Source: Eupeodes corollae
Taxonomy: Eukaryota; Arthropoda; Insecta; Diptera; Syrphidae
Assembly (NCBI RefSeq): GCF_945859685.1
Contig: NC_079147.1
Coordinates: forward strand, 191,811,174 to 191,875,173
Length of the DNA stretch: 64,000 nt
Reading direction: 5' to 3'
The translations under genes and the position numbers were made by a program. Position 1 is the first letter of the stretch. Every line of letters begins with the position of its first letter. The notes beneath the pieces are model-generated. The model was not told the DNA's origin, did not search any database, and saw only the letters and a program-made list of their open reading frames with translations. This document shows positions 44,948-56,424 of the stretch, piece by piece.

Positions 44948-47378
44948 CAAGGCGATTCTTCGGTCGCATTTCCAGTTCCCCAGCTTAGATGATTTCAAAG
45001 CTAAACTGAGTGGAGCAAAATATTTTACGTCGCTTGACGCCAATTCCGGTTTTTGGATTATTCCACTTGATGAGGAATCATCGAAGGCATGCACTTTTAT
45101 AACGCCGTTCGGGAGATATAGAATGTCATACGGCATAAAATGCGCACCCGAAATTTTTCATGCTCAAATGGTCAAAAGTTTTTCTGATATAGAGGGTGTG
45201 ATGATTTTTATTGATGATTTCTTAATTTTTGCGGACACTTTGAATAAACACAACGAAATTTTAAATAGAGTATTAGAGCGAGCGCGATCAATAGGTCTGA
45301 AATTTAACAAGTCAAAATCAAAAATTTGTTTAAATGAATTAAAATTTATAGGTCATATTTTTAATAAAGATGGAATCAAACCGGATGATTCTAAAATCAA
45401 AGCGATTTGCAATATGCCACGACCAAAATCTGTCGCAGATTTGCAACGATTTCTGGGAATGGTTAATTATTTAGGTTCATTTGTAAAACATTTATCTTTT
45501 CAAAATTCTAATCTTCGTCAGCTTTTAAAAAAAGAAATTCAGTGGCATTGGACCGATGTACACGAAAAAGAATTTCTTAAATTGAAAGAAATCATTTCGA
45601 ATGCACCTATACTAACATTTTACGACCCAAATAAACCTCTTACTCTTTCAGTCGATGCATCTAAAGGTGCAGTAGGTGCTGTCATATACCATAACAACAG
45701 TCCAATTGCTTTCGCTTCCGCCACTTTAACCGCCAGTCAGCAAAATTACGCTCAAATTGAAAAAGAGCTTTTTGCTATTTTGTTTGGTTGTGTCAAGTTT
45801 CACCAATATGTCTTCGGCAGGAATGTGATCGTTGAAACGGATCACAAGCCACTTGTGCCACTTTTTAATAAACCTTTGCATAAAGTTCCGGCAAGGCTCC
45901 AAAGATTTATGTTGAGATTACAAGCATATGATCTGACCGTCGTTTTCAAGCCTGGAAAGGAGATGTTCACGGCGGACACTCTTTCCAGAGCAGCTTTACC
46001 TGAAAGTACATTGACAGATTTCGATAAAGATTTATCTCTGCATTGTGATCTTTTGATCAGAAATCTTTCTGTGTCTTCTTCAAAATTGAAACAAATTCGG
46101 GATGAATCTTTAAATGATCCAATCCTTTCCAAAATCAAAATATATATTCAGTCAGGGTGGCCTTCAAACAAAAAGTCTATAGAAAAAATGGCAATGCCAT
46201 ATTTTAGTATCAAAGATGATTTACATGTCATAGACGATGTTATATTTAAAAATAATCAAATAGTAATACCCACTTCGCTTCGACCAGATATTTTAAAACT
46301 CATACATGAGGGTCATATGGGTATTCAGCGCTGCAAAAGTCTTGCCAAATGTATAGTGTTTTGGCCTTGTATAAAGAATGACATTTCAAATGTCGTAACA
46401 AATTGCGAAAGTTGTATGCGCTATAGAAACTCAAATCAAAAAGAAACTCTATTCCCACATGAATTTATTAATATTCCTTGGTATAAAATTGGAACTGATA
46501 TTTTTGAATTTGACAAAAAACTTTATCTATTGGCAGTCGATTATTTTTCAAAATATATCGAAATTGAACTTCTTAATAACGGAAATTCCAGTAAGTTTGT
46601 AATTACTAAATTGAAGTCGATATTTGCACGACATGGTGTGCCAGCTATTATGATTTCCGATAATGGTCCACCTTACAACTCGAAAGAGTTTATTAAATTC
46701 TGTGAAGAGTGGAATATTGATCATAAGACATCGTCACCTTACTTACCACGTTCTAACGGCCTAGCCGAAAGATCAATTCAAACAATTAAAAAACTTTTAA
46801 ATAAATGCAAAGATTCTAATACCGATCCATATGTCGCTCTTCTTCATTACAGAACAACTTCTAAAGGCACTTTACCTTCTCCGTCTGAATTGCTTATGTC
46901 AAGAAAATTAAGAACAAAAATTCCTGTGTCCACAAACATTTTAAAACCAACTTTAGTTAATGTCCACAAATATAAACAGTTAGTTCAACAAAAAACTCAA
47001 AAAACACAAAGATACTACAATAAAAATGCTCGAGACTTGAAACCAATTGAACCGGGTGAAAACATTTATTATAAGAAGAATCCGACATCTGTTTGGATTC
47101 CAGGAAGGGTAGTGGAGGTATGTCAAGAACCACGATCTTTTATTGTTAAAGGTGAAGACGGAACTGTAAGTCGTCGAAATCGCCAACATATTTTGAACAT
47201 AGATCCGAATTCGAATACGCCTAATATTAAAAAGCCTGGTTCAACTGAAAATGACATTCAATCAAGTTATAAAAATAACCCGGAATCAAATAATAACGAA
47301 TTTTTAACAAAAGAATACAAGACTCGTTTTGGAAGGAAGGTAATACCACCTGATAAACTTAGTTACAACCATACATAA
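44919..47378 (+). pseudogene. Pol: reverse transcriptase, RNase H, integrase (5' part lost)
   Basis: The frame is open from 44,889 to 47,378, but homology starts at CLDPRNLNKAIL near 44,927; the ATG at 44,889 is not a true start. RT palm: YFTSLDANSGFW (first catalytic Asp) and the catalytic pair in VMIFIDDFLIFADT at residues 107-110 of this frame. RNase H: LSVDASKGAVGAV (Asp 256), ELFAILFGCVKFHQY and an ETDHKPL block, in order. Integrase: His/Cys zinc-binding HEGHMGIQRC to CESC (from residue 473), catalytic Asp 537 (IGTDIF), Asp 591 (ISDNGPPY) and Glu 627 (GLAERS), a DD35E spacing. The C-terminal GRVVEV region resembles the usual gypsy integrase tail. About ten RT codons before CLDPRN are missing. 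Confidence 0.92.
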
Positions 47379-47528
47379 AAATACATGTAAGAGATACTCA
47401 ATTTGTAGTTTTAAATTAATACATTATTTTGCTTTTGAATATTATTAAATAATTTTGAATAATTTAAACTTTTATCTAAAAAACCGTTATACTTAAATTT
47501 AATAGTTATAATTAGTATTATTATTGTT

Positions 47529-47539
47529 AAAAAGGGAGA
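47529..47539 (+). promoter_or_regulatory. Polypurine tract
   Basis: AAAAAGGGAGA lies directly before the 3' LTR, the expected site for plus-strand priming. Confidence 0.85.
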
Positions 47540-47721
47540 TGTTGTATACTTATACTTATACTATGATGCTATATATAAACCTGTATATAACCTAGTTAAG
47601 TATATACCTATTGTCATTATAGTTAGTAAGATTTAGACCTTCATCGAATAAAGACCTTTCTTCTATACCCAGTATACTTAAACTAGTCTTTTAATATTGA
47701 ACTATATATATAGATAAAACA
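47540..47721 (+). repeat. 3' LTR (182 bp)
   Basis: Identical to the 5' LTR base for base as read. Ends CA, followed by the AAAGT duplication. Confidence 0.97.
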
Positions 47722-47726
47722 AAAGT
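47722..47726 (+). repeat. 5-bp target-site duplication, right (AAAGT)
   Basis: Second copy of 42,995-42,999. Confidence 0.9.
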
Positions 47727-47763
47727 TTTCTTTAAATTCCTTTTATCGAGAAATCATTTTTAG

Positions 47764-47991
47764 TGTTGTCAGGAATGGGAGGGACCTACAATTTTAGGCC
47801 GAATCCGAACGGCTAGTTTGAGAAAGAACATTTTCATGACAAGAATTACTCTTGAAGGATTTGTCAATTATTCGCAAGATGCAGTACCCGCGAAAATTAT
47901 TTTTTTTTTTTTAAATTGAGGTGGCACAGGCAGCGATTGAACCCAAGACCCCTTGCATGACAGTCCAACTCACTGCCCATCATGCCTCGGA
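47764..47991 (-). repeat. tRNA-derived SINE, partial
   Basis: Minus-strand copy of the SINE at 55,664-55,959: the head contains GCAGTGAGTTGGACTGTCAT and GGGTTCAATCGCTGCC (B box), and the body has TTGACAAATCC and GTTCGGATTCGGCC. It stops at CCTGACAAC near 47,764, so the last ~100 bp of the family (the tail) is missing. Confidence 0.8.
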
Positions 47992-48099
47992 TACTGTCAA
48001 GAAGAAAAAAAAAACTAAGAGGCCAAATGTAATAAAAAATGTTAATTTATAAGAGAAGAATATAATTATAAAAATTTTAAAAACATAAAGAAAATTGAA

Positions 48100-49426
48100 A
48101 AAAAATACAAAGTTTATTAAACTCCATTTATCAATAAATTTTTGATTTCTGAGCTTTCTTTTGTAAAGAGCAATATTTCGAAAAGAGGTTCCGTTCGTTT
48201 CAAATTCGAATATTGTGAGGCAGTTTATTAAAAAGTTTAGGTGCTATAACATTGAAAAAATTCGAGTAGTGGATTTTGTTAATAGCTGGAACTTTAACTA
48301 AAAATTATCCATTTATCCTCAAGTTGTACAAATTTGAGTATCGAATGGCGTAAGTAAAACCACAACGCATAAAGTAAATGTTAAGTACTTTATAAAAATA
48401 AAGATGTGTTAGGGGTGAGATACGAAGATTTTTAAATAAAGGCCATGTGCTGATAAATCTGTTCTACTTGCAGATAATTCTTATTATATGCTTTTGAGAC
48501 AAAACAAGAGGTTCAAGTGTATTGCAATAAGTGCTTTCGCAACAAGATATACCATATTGCAGCTTCGAGTAAACGAGTCCGTAGTATATTGTTGCCAACA
48601 AGGATTTTGAGCAAAATGGTCTTAACATAAAAATGTTTCGAGTAACAGATATCAGTACTGTTTTAATTGTGATGTGTCTGCTTTCCAGTTTAAATTTGTA
48701 TCAATTAAAATATCCATATATTTAAAACTCTCAACCGACTCTTTTTTAAAACAAGTAGATGAACAGACAACATTTTTGGTCTAGTTTTTCTCTTACGAGT
48801 GTGGGTCGACATGCAAATTTTCTTACATTCTGCAGAGTGAAAATAAATGCCGCAATCAATCCTTAATAACTTGCTGATTAAGTATAATGTATTTTTGCTT
48901 AAATCTTTGGTAATAAGGATATCGTTTACATTTTTTATTTATTTTAATAAGTAAACTTTCCGTTTCCATGGCTTAAGTCGTTTGAGCTTACGGATTTTAT
49001 TAAACCTAGACTTTACTGTAGTTGTTAGTTCTTAAATGCATTTGCAAGACTTTAACGAAAATGTCATAAGTTTATGATGGATTGGGTTCTCTTTAGACCT
49101 CGTCCCAAAACTCAAACTGTAAGTCTGTATTTAATTGTTCAAAATGAATTATTTCTTTGGCTAGAAAGGGTATGTTATTTTTATTAGAATTTTGTTGGGG
49201 TCTTAGACCTTTCAGTTCTAAACTTACCAAACAATGGTTTGTTATTTTACAATCCATCACCTCACAAGATACTATTCGCTCAATCTGGGTATTCAATCTT
49301 AAAAACATATGTTCTAAGCACGTTTGGGATTCAGTTGTCATACGAGTTGGTTCATTTCTATTGGTTCCAACCTGTGAGACGACATTAAAAACATATAACT
49401 TTCAGTGTCTTGATTATTATCTAGAA
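48100..49426 (-). mobile_element. LINE (CR1/Jockey-like), downstream part: EN end and RT C-terminus
   Basis: The minus strand from 49,426 reads LDNNQDTESYMFLMSSHR and MTTESQTCLEHMFLRLN (endonuclease; its SxTxIDHxF-like block is decayed to SQTCLEHMF), up to about 49,160. After a gap the RT C-terminal region appears at about 48,900-48,100: LLRIDCGIYFHSAECKK, LIDTNLNWKA and further blocks in shifted frames. The RT catalytic core between the two is deleted. The upstream part of the same LINE continues at 51,451 beyond the Helitron. Confidence 0.75.
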
Positions 49427-51450
49427 CTAGCTGACCAGGTAGACTTCGTACTGCCTCAATCGATAAATAAATAATTGAATAAAAAAAAACATTTTTTTAA
49501 TGAAGCATGAAGTTTCATTATTATTTTCGACACATCATGTTTCTTACTTTAAAAAAAAAAAAACAGAGTTTTCCTGAAATACCGGCTATTTATAAGATTT
49601 AATTTTTTATTAACAGACACACACTGTTATGATACAGTTTGTTAATCAATTTAAAGCTTTCTCATAAAGTATATTTTTTGTTTTGTTTTGTGGTACGTAA
49701 ATAAACAAAGAAGACGGTTTATTTATTGTTTATAACTGTCCATGCGCGAAACAGAGAAACTCCAAGTTGATTCCGCAAACTTCTAAGGACTGTCCTTGCG
49801 ATTTATTTATTGTCATCGCAAAGTCCAGACGTATTGGAAATTGTAAGCGTTTAAAATCGAATGGGATATCCGGTATACGCGGGATCAAGACATCCTCTCT
49901 TTCGTATATTCCTTTTATGATTGTTGCCTCAATGACGTTGTTCATCAGCTTTTTTCACAGCCAGTCTTGTTCCATTGCATAGTCGGGGTTTATTAATGTT
50001 ACGCAGCATGACGACAACTGATCCTACTTTTAACTGCAACTTGTGAGGTGGTAATCCAGGCAATTCCAGTGAATTTAAAAACTAGGTGGGATAGTTGACT
50101 AGGTGGGATAGTTGACTACGTCATCCTGGTTGATAACGGTGTCGATTGATTTGAAGGGAACCAACAGTCCTGGAAGAAAATTCTTAATGGTCGCATTGAG
50201 ATCCTCGACATCTTTATTTTTCGCTGTTAATATTGCTCGTTCACCCAGCCAATTATGGTTATTGAACTTTTGTGCTATATCTGGGAAAAAAACTCTGAAT
50301 AAGCTCCTCTTTTGAATCTGTGATGTGACAGAAATCTGTGGGTTATGTGAAGAATCCGGTCGAGGTATCCATTGCAGCTTTATAAAAAAAATGTTGCCCT
50401 CCCTTACAAAAGTGACTACCAGCTGATTGATTTACTATGGGAAGGCCAAATTGTTTTTTCATATTTCGACCTATGTTTTTTGGAAGAGGTTGTTTAGTTT
50501 CATGAGCACATTTACCTTCTTCAGGGTTGATACTCCCTCCCGTTACACGGTGTATATATATTTTGCCTCCAGCATAACATAATCCAGTAGATTCACCAGT
50601 GTATTTTAACAAATTATTTGCATTTCCCCAATAATAACTATTTTTCGGCATAATTATCAATTACCGAGCAGGAGCACTGCGTCTGCTCACAAAGATAGAA
50701 TAACGTTACCATGATCACAATATCGTCAATCGTAATACTTTTTTTCGTGTTCTTATTCTTATTTTTTTTTTTTTTGAGCTTACCTTTAAGCTATAAATCT
50801 CCGTGTTCTGAAGTGCACCAGAATGATTGACATATTAGTTGGTTATGAAATCTAATGTCAAATATTATTGTTGTGTTCAGAAACTTAATTTGTGACAAAA
50901 CTTCAGATTTATCAAAGTTAAAAAAATAATCTGATACAGTTACAACTAAAGTTAGCTAAAATTAAGTTTCGCGAAGCCGACCAAATAATTTGGAAATCAG
51001 TACTACTAATAGTTTATTACATTTTTGTCGTGTTCGCGATTCACTTTTGTTTATTTTCGGAACGCGACATTAGAACCTCCAAAGCATACGCTTAGACTAT
51101 TTTCATAGATATGAATGAATTTGAACTTTATGCAGCTGTTATAAATTGCAAGTTGTCTCTTTGAAGTTAGGAACACAACTTAATTGCTTAGACAAAAGTG
51201 AGTAATTATAATTTAATATGAATTTTATTGAATAGCAATAAAGTTCAAATTGACTCTAGAAAACATTTGTATGGTAAATAGAAAAGAGCTGTTTTTAGGG
51301 TTTTCCCAGAAGTTATCAGGTTTTTTCTCGCCTTTTAAACCTTCCCTATACCTCCACGAACTTTTCAAGACTAAGATAAGATAAATCCGTTCAGCCGTTC
51401 TCGAGTTTTAGTGAGACCTTCGAAAAGCAATTCATTTTTTTATACATAGA
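49427..51450 (-). mobile_element. Helitron, 2.0 kb, internally deleted
   Basis: On the minus strand it begins TCTATGTATAAAAAAATGA at 51,450, the usual 5' TC end, with AACTCGAGAACGGCTGA just inside, a motif I recognise from insect Helitrons. It ends GGTCAGCTAG at 49,427, the CTRR 3' end. The flanks are A on one side and T on the other, the normal Helitron target. Taking it out joins two halves of an endonuclease frame (see findings). Confidence 0.85.
49640..50660 (-). pseudogene. Helitron protein remnants: N-terminal segment and PIF1-like helicase C-terminus
   Basis: An N-terminal piece (50,660-50,343) contains YTGESTGLCYAGGKI, like the start region of insect Helitron proteins. The Rep (HUH) nickase domain is absent. 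The helicase end follows in several frames: NNHNWLGERAILTAKNKDVE (about 50,268-50,209), LNSLELPGLPPHKLQLKVGS (about 50,078-50,019), VVVMLRNINKPRLCNGTRLA, then VIEATIIKGIYE and LDFAMTINKSQGQSLEVCGI (helicase motifs V/VI), and LFIYVPQNKTKN. A short tandem duplication (TAGGTGGGATAGTTGAC twice, about 50,083-50,117) breaks the frame. Non-functional. Confidence 0.85.
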
Positions 51451-51535
51451 TATCAATATTTAAATCCCTTAAAATTAATATTTTTTTTGTTTTGTTCCAA
51501 TAAGCAGATTATTTAAATGTTCTAAGAAAACTCTT
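51451..51535 (-). mobile_element. LINE, upstream endonuclease part (beyond the Helitron)
   Basis: The minus strand reads KKILILRDLNID and continues, after removing the Helitron, into ILDNNQDTESYMFLM at 49,426. This is the GDxN-type block of LINE endonucleases (the Gly appears as Arg). The 5' limit is approximate. Confidence 0.7.
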
Positions 51536-52039
51536 GCCTAGATTATTCTCATGTAGCCGATAAATACAAAACATTTCAAAATGTTCATTAGCTACCATAA
51601 AACTAATTTTCATAGTATCAGCACTATACTCATACTAATATTATTTACCTGACATTAGTTTGCAACCGAACTATTGCAGTTGCCAAAGAGTGTACTACTC
51701 AGCAAATAAATGTACAGAGCAGAAAACACAGCACCTTGAGCGACTAGACTATGTAAGGTGATAACAACACAAGACCTTAATACAAGACAGAAGGATAGAA
51801 GAGAAAGAACAACAGACAGAAAGAACACATGACAACAGCACGCGGTAGGTTTCGAGACGGTCCTCCATCTTTCTACTAACCACGCTCACTGATGCTTGAT
51901 TTCTGTGATCGATGGGAACCGAAGCTTTATCAGTGACTAGGCCGTTGTAAAGCCTCTCCAATGTAAATGTCCTTTTTTGTGTTGGTCTGTCAGTTTGAAT
52001 TGATATTACTTATTAAATGCGGCTGTTACTGTTACGGAG
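51536..52039. other. Spacer, nothing recognised
   Basis: Contains an AGAAAGAAC-rich simple patch at about 51,790-51,835. A small minus-strand ORF at 51,749-51,961 is not recognised. Confidence 0.35.
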
Positions 52040-52870
52040 AACGTATTGAGCTTACGAGCTATAGTTCCTGATAATTCAGGCCTAAATAAAAAAATATTAA
52101 TGTGGCTGAGTTTATATTCAACAAGCAACATTTGTGTCTTATTTAACAAATTTCTGTTAGGATTAAAAAATTCTTTAAAAATAAAAAGCAAACGGATTTC
52201 AACAAGGCTCAATTCTTGTTTATTTGACAGAAAGTTCTGTAAATTTTATGGTTACCATTCAGAAAGTTTTGTTGTTCATTTTGGAGTTCCCCAAGGCAGC
52301 CATTTGGGTCCAGCTCTTTTTGTATTATTTATAAACGATCTTTTATCATTTCTTAAGTATTCAAAATATGTACCTTTGAAAAGATAGTTATCTGTTTTGT
52401 CTTTGGGTAATGGTTTTAATGGTATAAATCTGTTCAATGTCAACTAGGTATCTATTTTTGGTGTCTTGTTTGATAAAAAGCTTGAATTCACACCACCACA
52501 CATTAATGTGACGTTCAAAAAGGCTAATTCAAAAAAGGTTCATTAAATTTGTTTTAAGAGTTCTAGGTTTGCATAACCCATTGAAGTAGCCGTATAAATA
52601 TCAAATATCAAACCTAACCTGGAGAAAAGATGTTCTTATTTTCATTTGCTTATCTTTTATCTAATAAATGGATTTATCGATGCTTTGAACCTTTTATCTC
52701 TCATCCTCTCATCATTTTCAGTGTTCCAGGCCGTAATGTAAAAGGTCTATTTGAACCAATTGATAGATCGCTTCATCTACGAGAAGAATTCACCTTTAAA
52801 TAATATGTTCAATTTATATAATGTTAAAAATAATGTATTAATTCCTTTTTCAAATGTAACAAATAAAATA
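52040..52870 (+). mobile_element. LINE reverse-transcriptase fragment (Jockey-like)
   Basis: The plus strand reads RISTRLNSCLFDRKFCKFYG and HFGVPQGSHLGPALFVLFIN (about 52,272-52,331), a strong RT block. The catalytic pair region is lost at a deletion near 52,385. FGVLFDKKLEF (about 52,458-52,490) and later scraps with REEFTFK near 52,780 follow. Distinct from copies A-D. Confidence 0.7.
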
Positions 52871-55651
52871 CGGATTTGAAATTAATATTTTATAACTTAA
52901 AAATAAGATGAAACTGTTTTGCGCTTGATATTTAACTTCATTCAAATAAATAAATAAAAATTAGAGTAAGCGGATTGATCATTCAAGGCGCAGCGGATTG
53001 ACCATTCATAAAATAATCTTCAAACATTGAAATATATCGATCGTACTACGAATTTAACTAAAGATTTCATGCTCTTAAAAAATCACTCGCAAGAGCAATC
53101 TTTTATTAAGTATTAATATATTTGTCAGAGTGAAAAGTATGACAGATGAGGGAAATGAAACAAACAGTATCGAAATATGACATATTATTAGGAAATATAT
53201 CTGACGTCATTTTCTTTAAATTTTGACACATGCTTCATTTAAAAATAACGTTTAACCATGATGATAATTTATTAATATCCATATCACTCTGCTTTCCACA
53301 ATTTATATAAAAAAGGAACGACCTTAAAAATTTAAATAGAAGCAATTACCACGACATTAGTATTTAGTTTTGCAACAAAAATGACATTCAATCTAAAACC
53401 CTATAAGGACCTGTAGGTTGTAATGGCCATTTTCTGGAGGTTAATGCACCGAACCGAACGTAGACAGTGATTGTCATCCTATTATTATTTTTTTTTCTGG
53501 TTCCATTCCTTTGCTTAACAGGTTTCAGTTTTCCTAACTATAACCATTTATGTCCACCAATTACAATAAAACCTTAATTTCCGGAACTCCACACGCCTTG
53601 AAAAAAAAACTAATAATAAAAATCATTAAAATTAAGTAGCGGCAACTCTTGATTCCTTCAAACTTTTGCCATTCTCCTCTACCATACCAGCTCTATACAA
53701 ACAAACAAACAACCTCTTGTTATGGTGCTTTGCGGAAAGTGGAGTGCGAAGTGAAAATAGCTTAAAACTCATTCACTTGGCAATTTTACTTTGATAATTT
53801 GATGATGCGATCATTGGTATTTCTCACTATAAGTGTTAGCTGGTCCTATTCCCACCAACCAACCAACTATTTTGCTTGGCTGATTTTTTCACCGGAATAA
53901 CACGACACAAAATGAGATGAGAATGAGGAGAAGGAAAATGAGAATGACAACGATGATGATAATGATGATAATGGAAGGAATATGCAAAGGATATTCTTCC
54001 TTCTCTTCGGGTATAGGGATAGGGAATAAAAGTACCTTCCCTTATACTTATCTCCTAGAGTGTAAATGTAGGCCATGCTCATTAGCAAAAGTATGCGTTG
54101 TCGCGTCAGAGCTGCTGGAACCGAAACCATAGCCAGAGGAGCATCAGGATTGACAGTCAGGCACCTTAAAAGTGTAAAATGTATGAATGTACATAACTAT
54201 CTAACATTGGCGAATTTTCCCTCCTAACTACAATCAAAATGTAAATTTTCCAGCAACACTTAGAGAGGCACCCAGAGAGAGTGCAATATACCTATGTATT
54301 CCCATTTCAGCTTTTGGGGTTCCTTCACACAGTCTATACCGTCACAAGATGGGATCTATTATAGAGGAAGGAACCACCCATCAGAGAAGAAAAGTTATAT
54401 CACATCAGGCAAGGTCCTTGTGGTGCGTTTGTGCGGTTAGTGTGCACTATGAGAAGTTCCATATACCCTATACAGCTAAAAGGTGTGTGCTGTATGCCTT
54501 GAGCCTGGTATCGGTGCATTTTCTCATTTGCTCGACCACATGTTTGTAATGCTTGTGAAAATAGATGGAGTTTTGGGGCTTTTTGCAGCATCTTTCTTCT
54601 GATTCTTCTTCTGAATACGACAACGACTGACAAATGTTACCAAGTCTTCTATACTATACCTACACCATCCAGCTTCAGCATGAATGGATGTTAGCAGAAG
54701 TGGCATTTGGTATATAAAATATTCTATACATACATATGCACATTTCAACAATTTATAAAGAGAAGACGAAGGAAGGAAAAACCTAAACATTTGTGCATTT
54801 TCTCAAGAGTTAGAGTGTGGTTAGCTTTTTAAATGCATTAACAAAAAAACGAAAGAAAGTTAAGGTTTGTTGCACCAGGCGGATACCGTCATCACTCTTT
54901 TGTCTTAGAATAAGTTACAGAAGCAGACACAACACATCACAAACGACTCGATTTAAAAACAAATCTTATCTACCTCTGAAATTATAGGAAAAATAAACCG
55001 ACATTTTTAATTATAAAACCACAACTTAATTCGTCGTAATTTTATTCGTCTCTGTAGGTTTTTATTTTGTTTTGTTTAAGAATTAAAAATAAATTATTAA
55101 AGATTTTCACTATAGAAACCTCATTTTACAAGAACACATTGCAACACCCAGATCATCAGACATATAGAAAGTTACCTAGAAGTAAAATTTATCATAGACA
55201 TTTCTCAAAGCACAGGGACATAACACCACAGCACTCACTAACCAAAAAGGGAATATGTTACGTACCTACATAATGCCATTTATTATAGTTTGTATGTGAT
55301 GAACATTAATTAATTTTCAGGTGTGCATTTTCATTTTCAAATTTTCAAACCATCCACGTCATATGTTTTCATAAGTACCACAACCTCCATACGTACATAT
55401 ATAGAATTTTGGATTAATAAAAGGATTTTCAGGAACACATCTGCATAGATTTAAAAGGCTTTGATACCAGATTTTTCAGAATTGTAGTTGATAGATTTTC
55501 GTTTCTGTATATTCAGGGTGTGAACTATGATTGGTAGACTTTTTTCGATTGAAATAAGGTTTAACATTGTTTTTTAAATCCATTTCAATAAAAAATGAGT
55601 TATTTCTCTGAATCGATTTTTATTAAAATAAATAATCCTAAATATTTAATA
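52871..55651. other. Spacer with simple repeats, no supported gene
   Basis: GATGATAATGATGATAATGG-like simple sequence at about 53,950-53,975. ORFs at 53,867-54,130 (both strands) are low-complexity. Otherwise AT-rich. No recognisable protein, RNA gene or transposon. Confidence 0.4.
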
Positions 55652-55663
55652 GTAAACAGTTAT
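55652..55663 (+). repeat. 12-bp target-site duplication of SINE, left
   Basis: GTAAACAGTTAT occurs here and at 55,960-55,971, flanking the SINE exactly. Confidence 0.85.
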
Positions 55664-55959
55664 CAAATCAACAGCAACAGTCTGTTGTGAACCAGGGCCT
55701 AGTGACTTACAACTCTCAACCATTCCTGTGTGCGAGTACTGTTGTCAGGAATGGAAAGGACCTACAATTTTGGGCCGAATCCGAACGGCTAGTTTGAGAA
55801 AGCACTTTTTCATGACAAGAATTACTCTTGAAGGATTTGTCAATTCCTCGCAAGAGGCAGTACCCGCGAAAATTGTTTTTTAAATTAAGGTGGAACAGGC
55901 AGGGATTGAACCCAAGACCCCTTGCATGACAGTCCAACGCTCTTACCATCGTAATACGG
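55664..55959 (-). repeat. tRNA-derived SINE, best copy (296 bp)
   Basis: Minus-strand order: A-box-like GATGGTAAGAGCGTTGG, anticodon-arm-like ACTGTCATGC, B box GGTTCAATCCC, and end of the head at CTGTTCCACC. A ~150-bp body follows with GCGGGTACTGCCTC, TTGACAAATCCTTC, GTTCGGATTCGG and CCATTCCTGACAAC. The 3' part has CAGGAATGGTTGAGAGTTG, CACTAGGCCCTGG, CAGACTGTTG and CTGTTGATTTG. The head suits internal RNA polymerase III transcription. A 12-bp target duplication supports retrotransposition. The other five copies in the window define the family. Confidence 0.88.
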
Positions 55960-55971
55960 GTAAACAGTTAT

Positions 55972-56411
55972 AGAGGAAATTTAATCAACAATTTTGTAAG
56001 AATTTAAATTTTTTCATGCGATGGTTTTCCATGTTTTTTTTTTTAAAGTGACTTTTTTCAAGGCATGTGGCTTTGAGACATAATATATAAAACGCATACA
56101 ATTATATGTTATGGTAAAGAATTTGTCACTATGTTTTAAAATGATTTCGGACAAGTGATCTCTACAGCTGTTTCCATAAAATTCCAGCTAAGAGGCAGCA
56201 AATATGAAGCCACAACAAATTCTTAAAAAATACTTCATTTAAACTTATATCTAGGATAGAATAAGCTTTGTTAAATAAAATGCAAGAAAAAGTTTGTTTT
56301 AAAAAGTACCTATATAAGATTTTGTAAAATAAGTTTGTCTTCAAAGATGCCATTTGATTTGTCAAAAAATCTCCATTTTCAATTTGTTTATTTGAAAATC
56401 GTTAGACCGGT
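55972..56411. other. Spacer, nothing recognised
   Basis: AT-rich, no feature. Confidence 0.35.
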
Positions 56412-56424
56412 TTTATTTAAATTA
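56412..56424 (+). repeat. 13-bp target-site duplication of RTE LINE, left
   Basis: TTTATTTAAATTA here and at 59,704-59,716, directly abutting both ends of the element. AT-rich, but perfect and at the expected positions. Confidence 0.75.

Larger units (their letters stand above)
43000..47721 (+). mobile_element. Ty3/gypsy LTR retrotransposon (mag-like), structurally complete, RT deleted
   Basis: A 4,722-bp insertion: identical 182-bp LTRs beginning TG and ending CA, a primer-binding site, one gag-protease-RT frame, a second frame with the rest of RT, RNase H and integrase, and a polypurine tract, flanked by a 5-bp duplication. No envelope gene is present. A single gag-pol frame with two zinc knuckles suggests the mag group, but this needs a phylogeny. 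Identical LTRs mean a recent insertion. Confidence 0.95.

Noticed and set aside
43000..47721. An endogenous retrovirus with an envelope gene
   Set aside because: No third ORF exists between integrase and the polypurine tract; it is a plain LTR retrotransposon.
47764..47991. A genuine tRNA gene at the A-box/B-box sequence (also at 29,900 and 55,930)
   Set aside because: The tRNA-like arms are incomplete and are followed by a shared repeat body, so these are SINE heads.
53867..54132. ORFs on both strands with Ser/Phe- or Met/Arg-rich runs
   Set aside because: Low-complexity GATGAT/AATGAG repeat; not gene-like.
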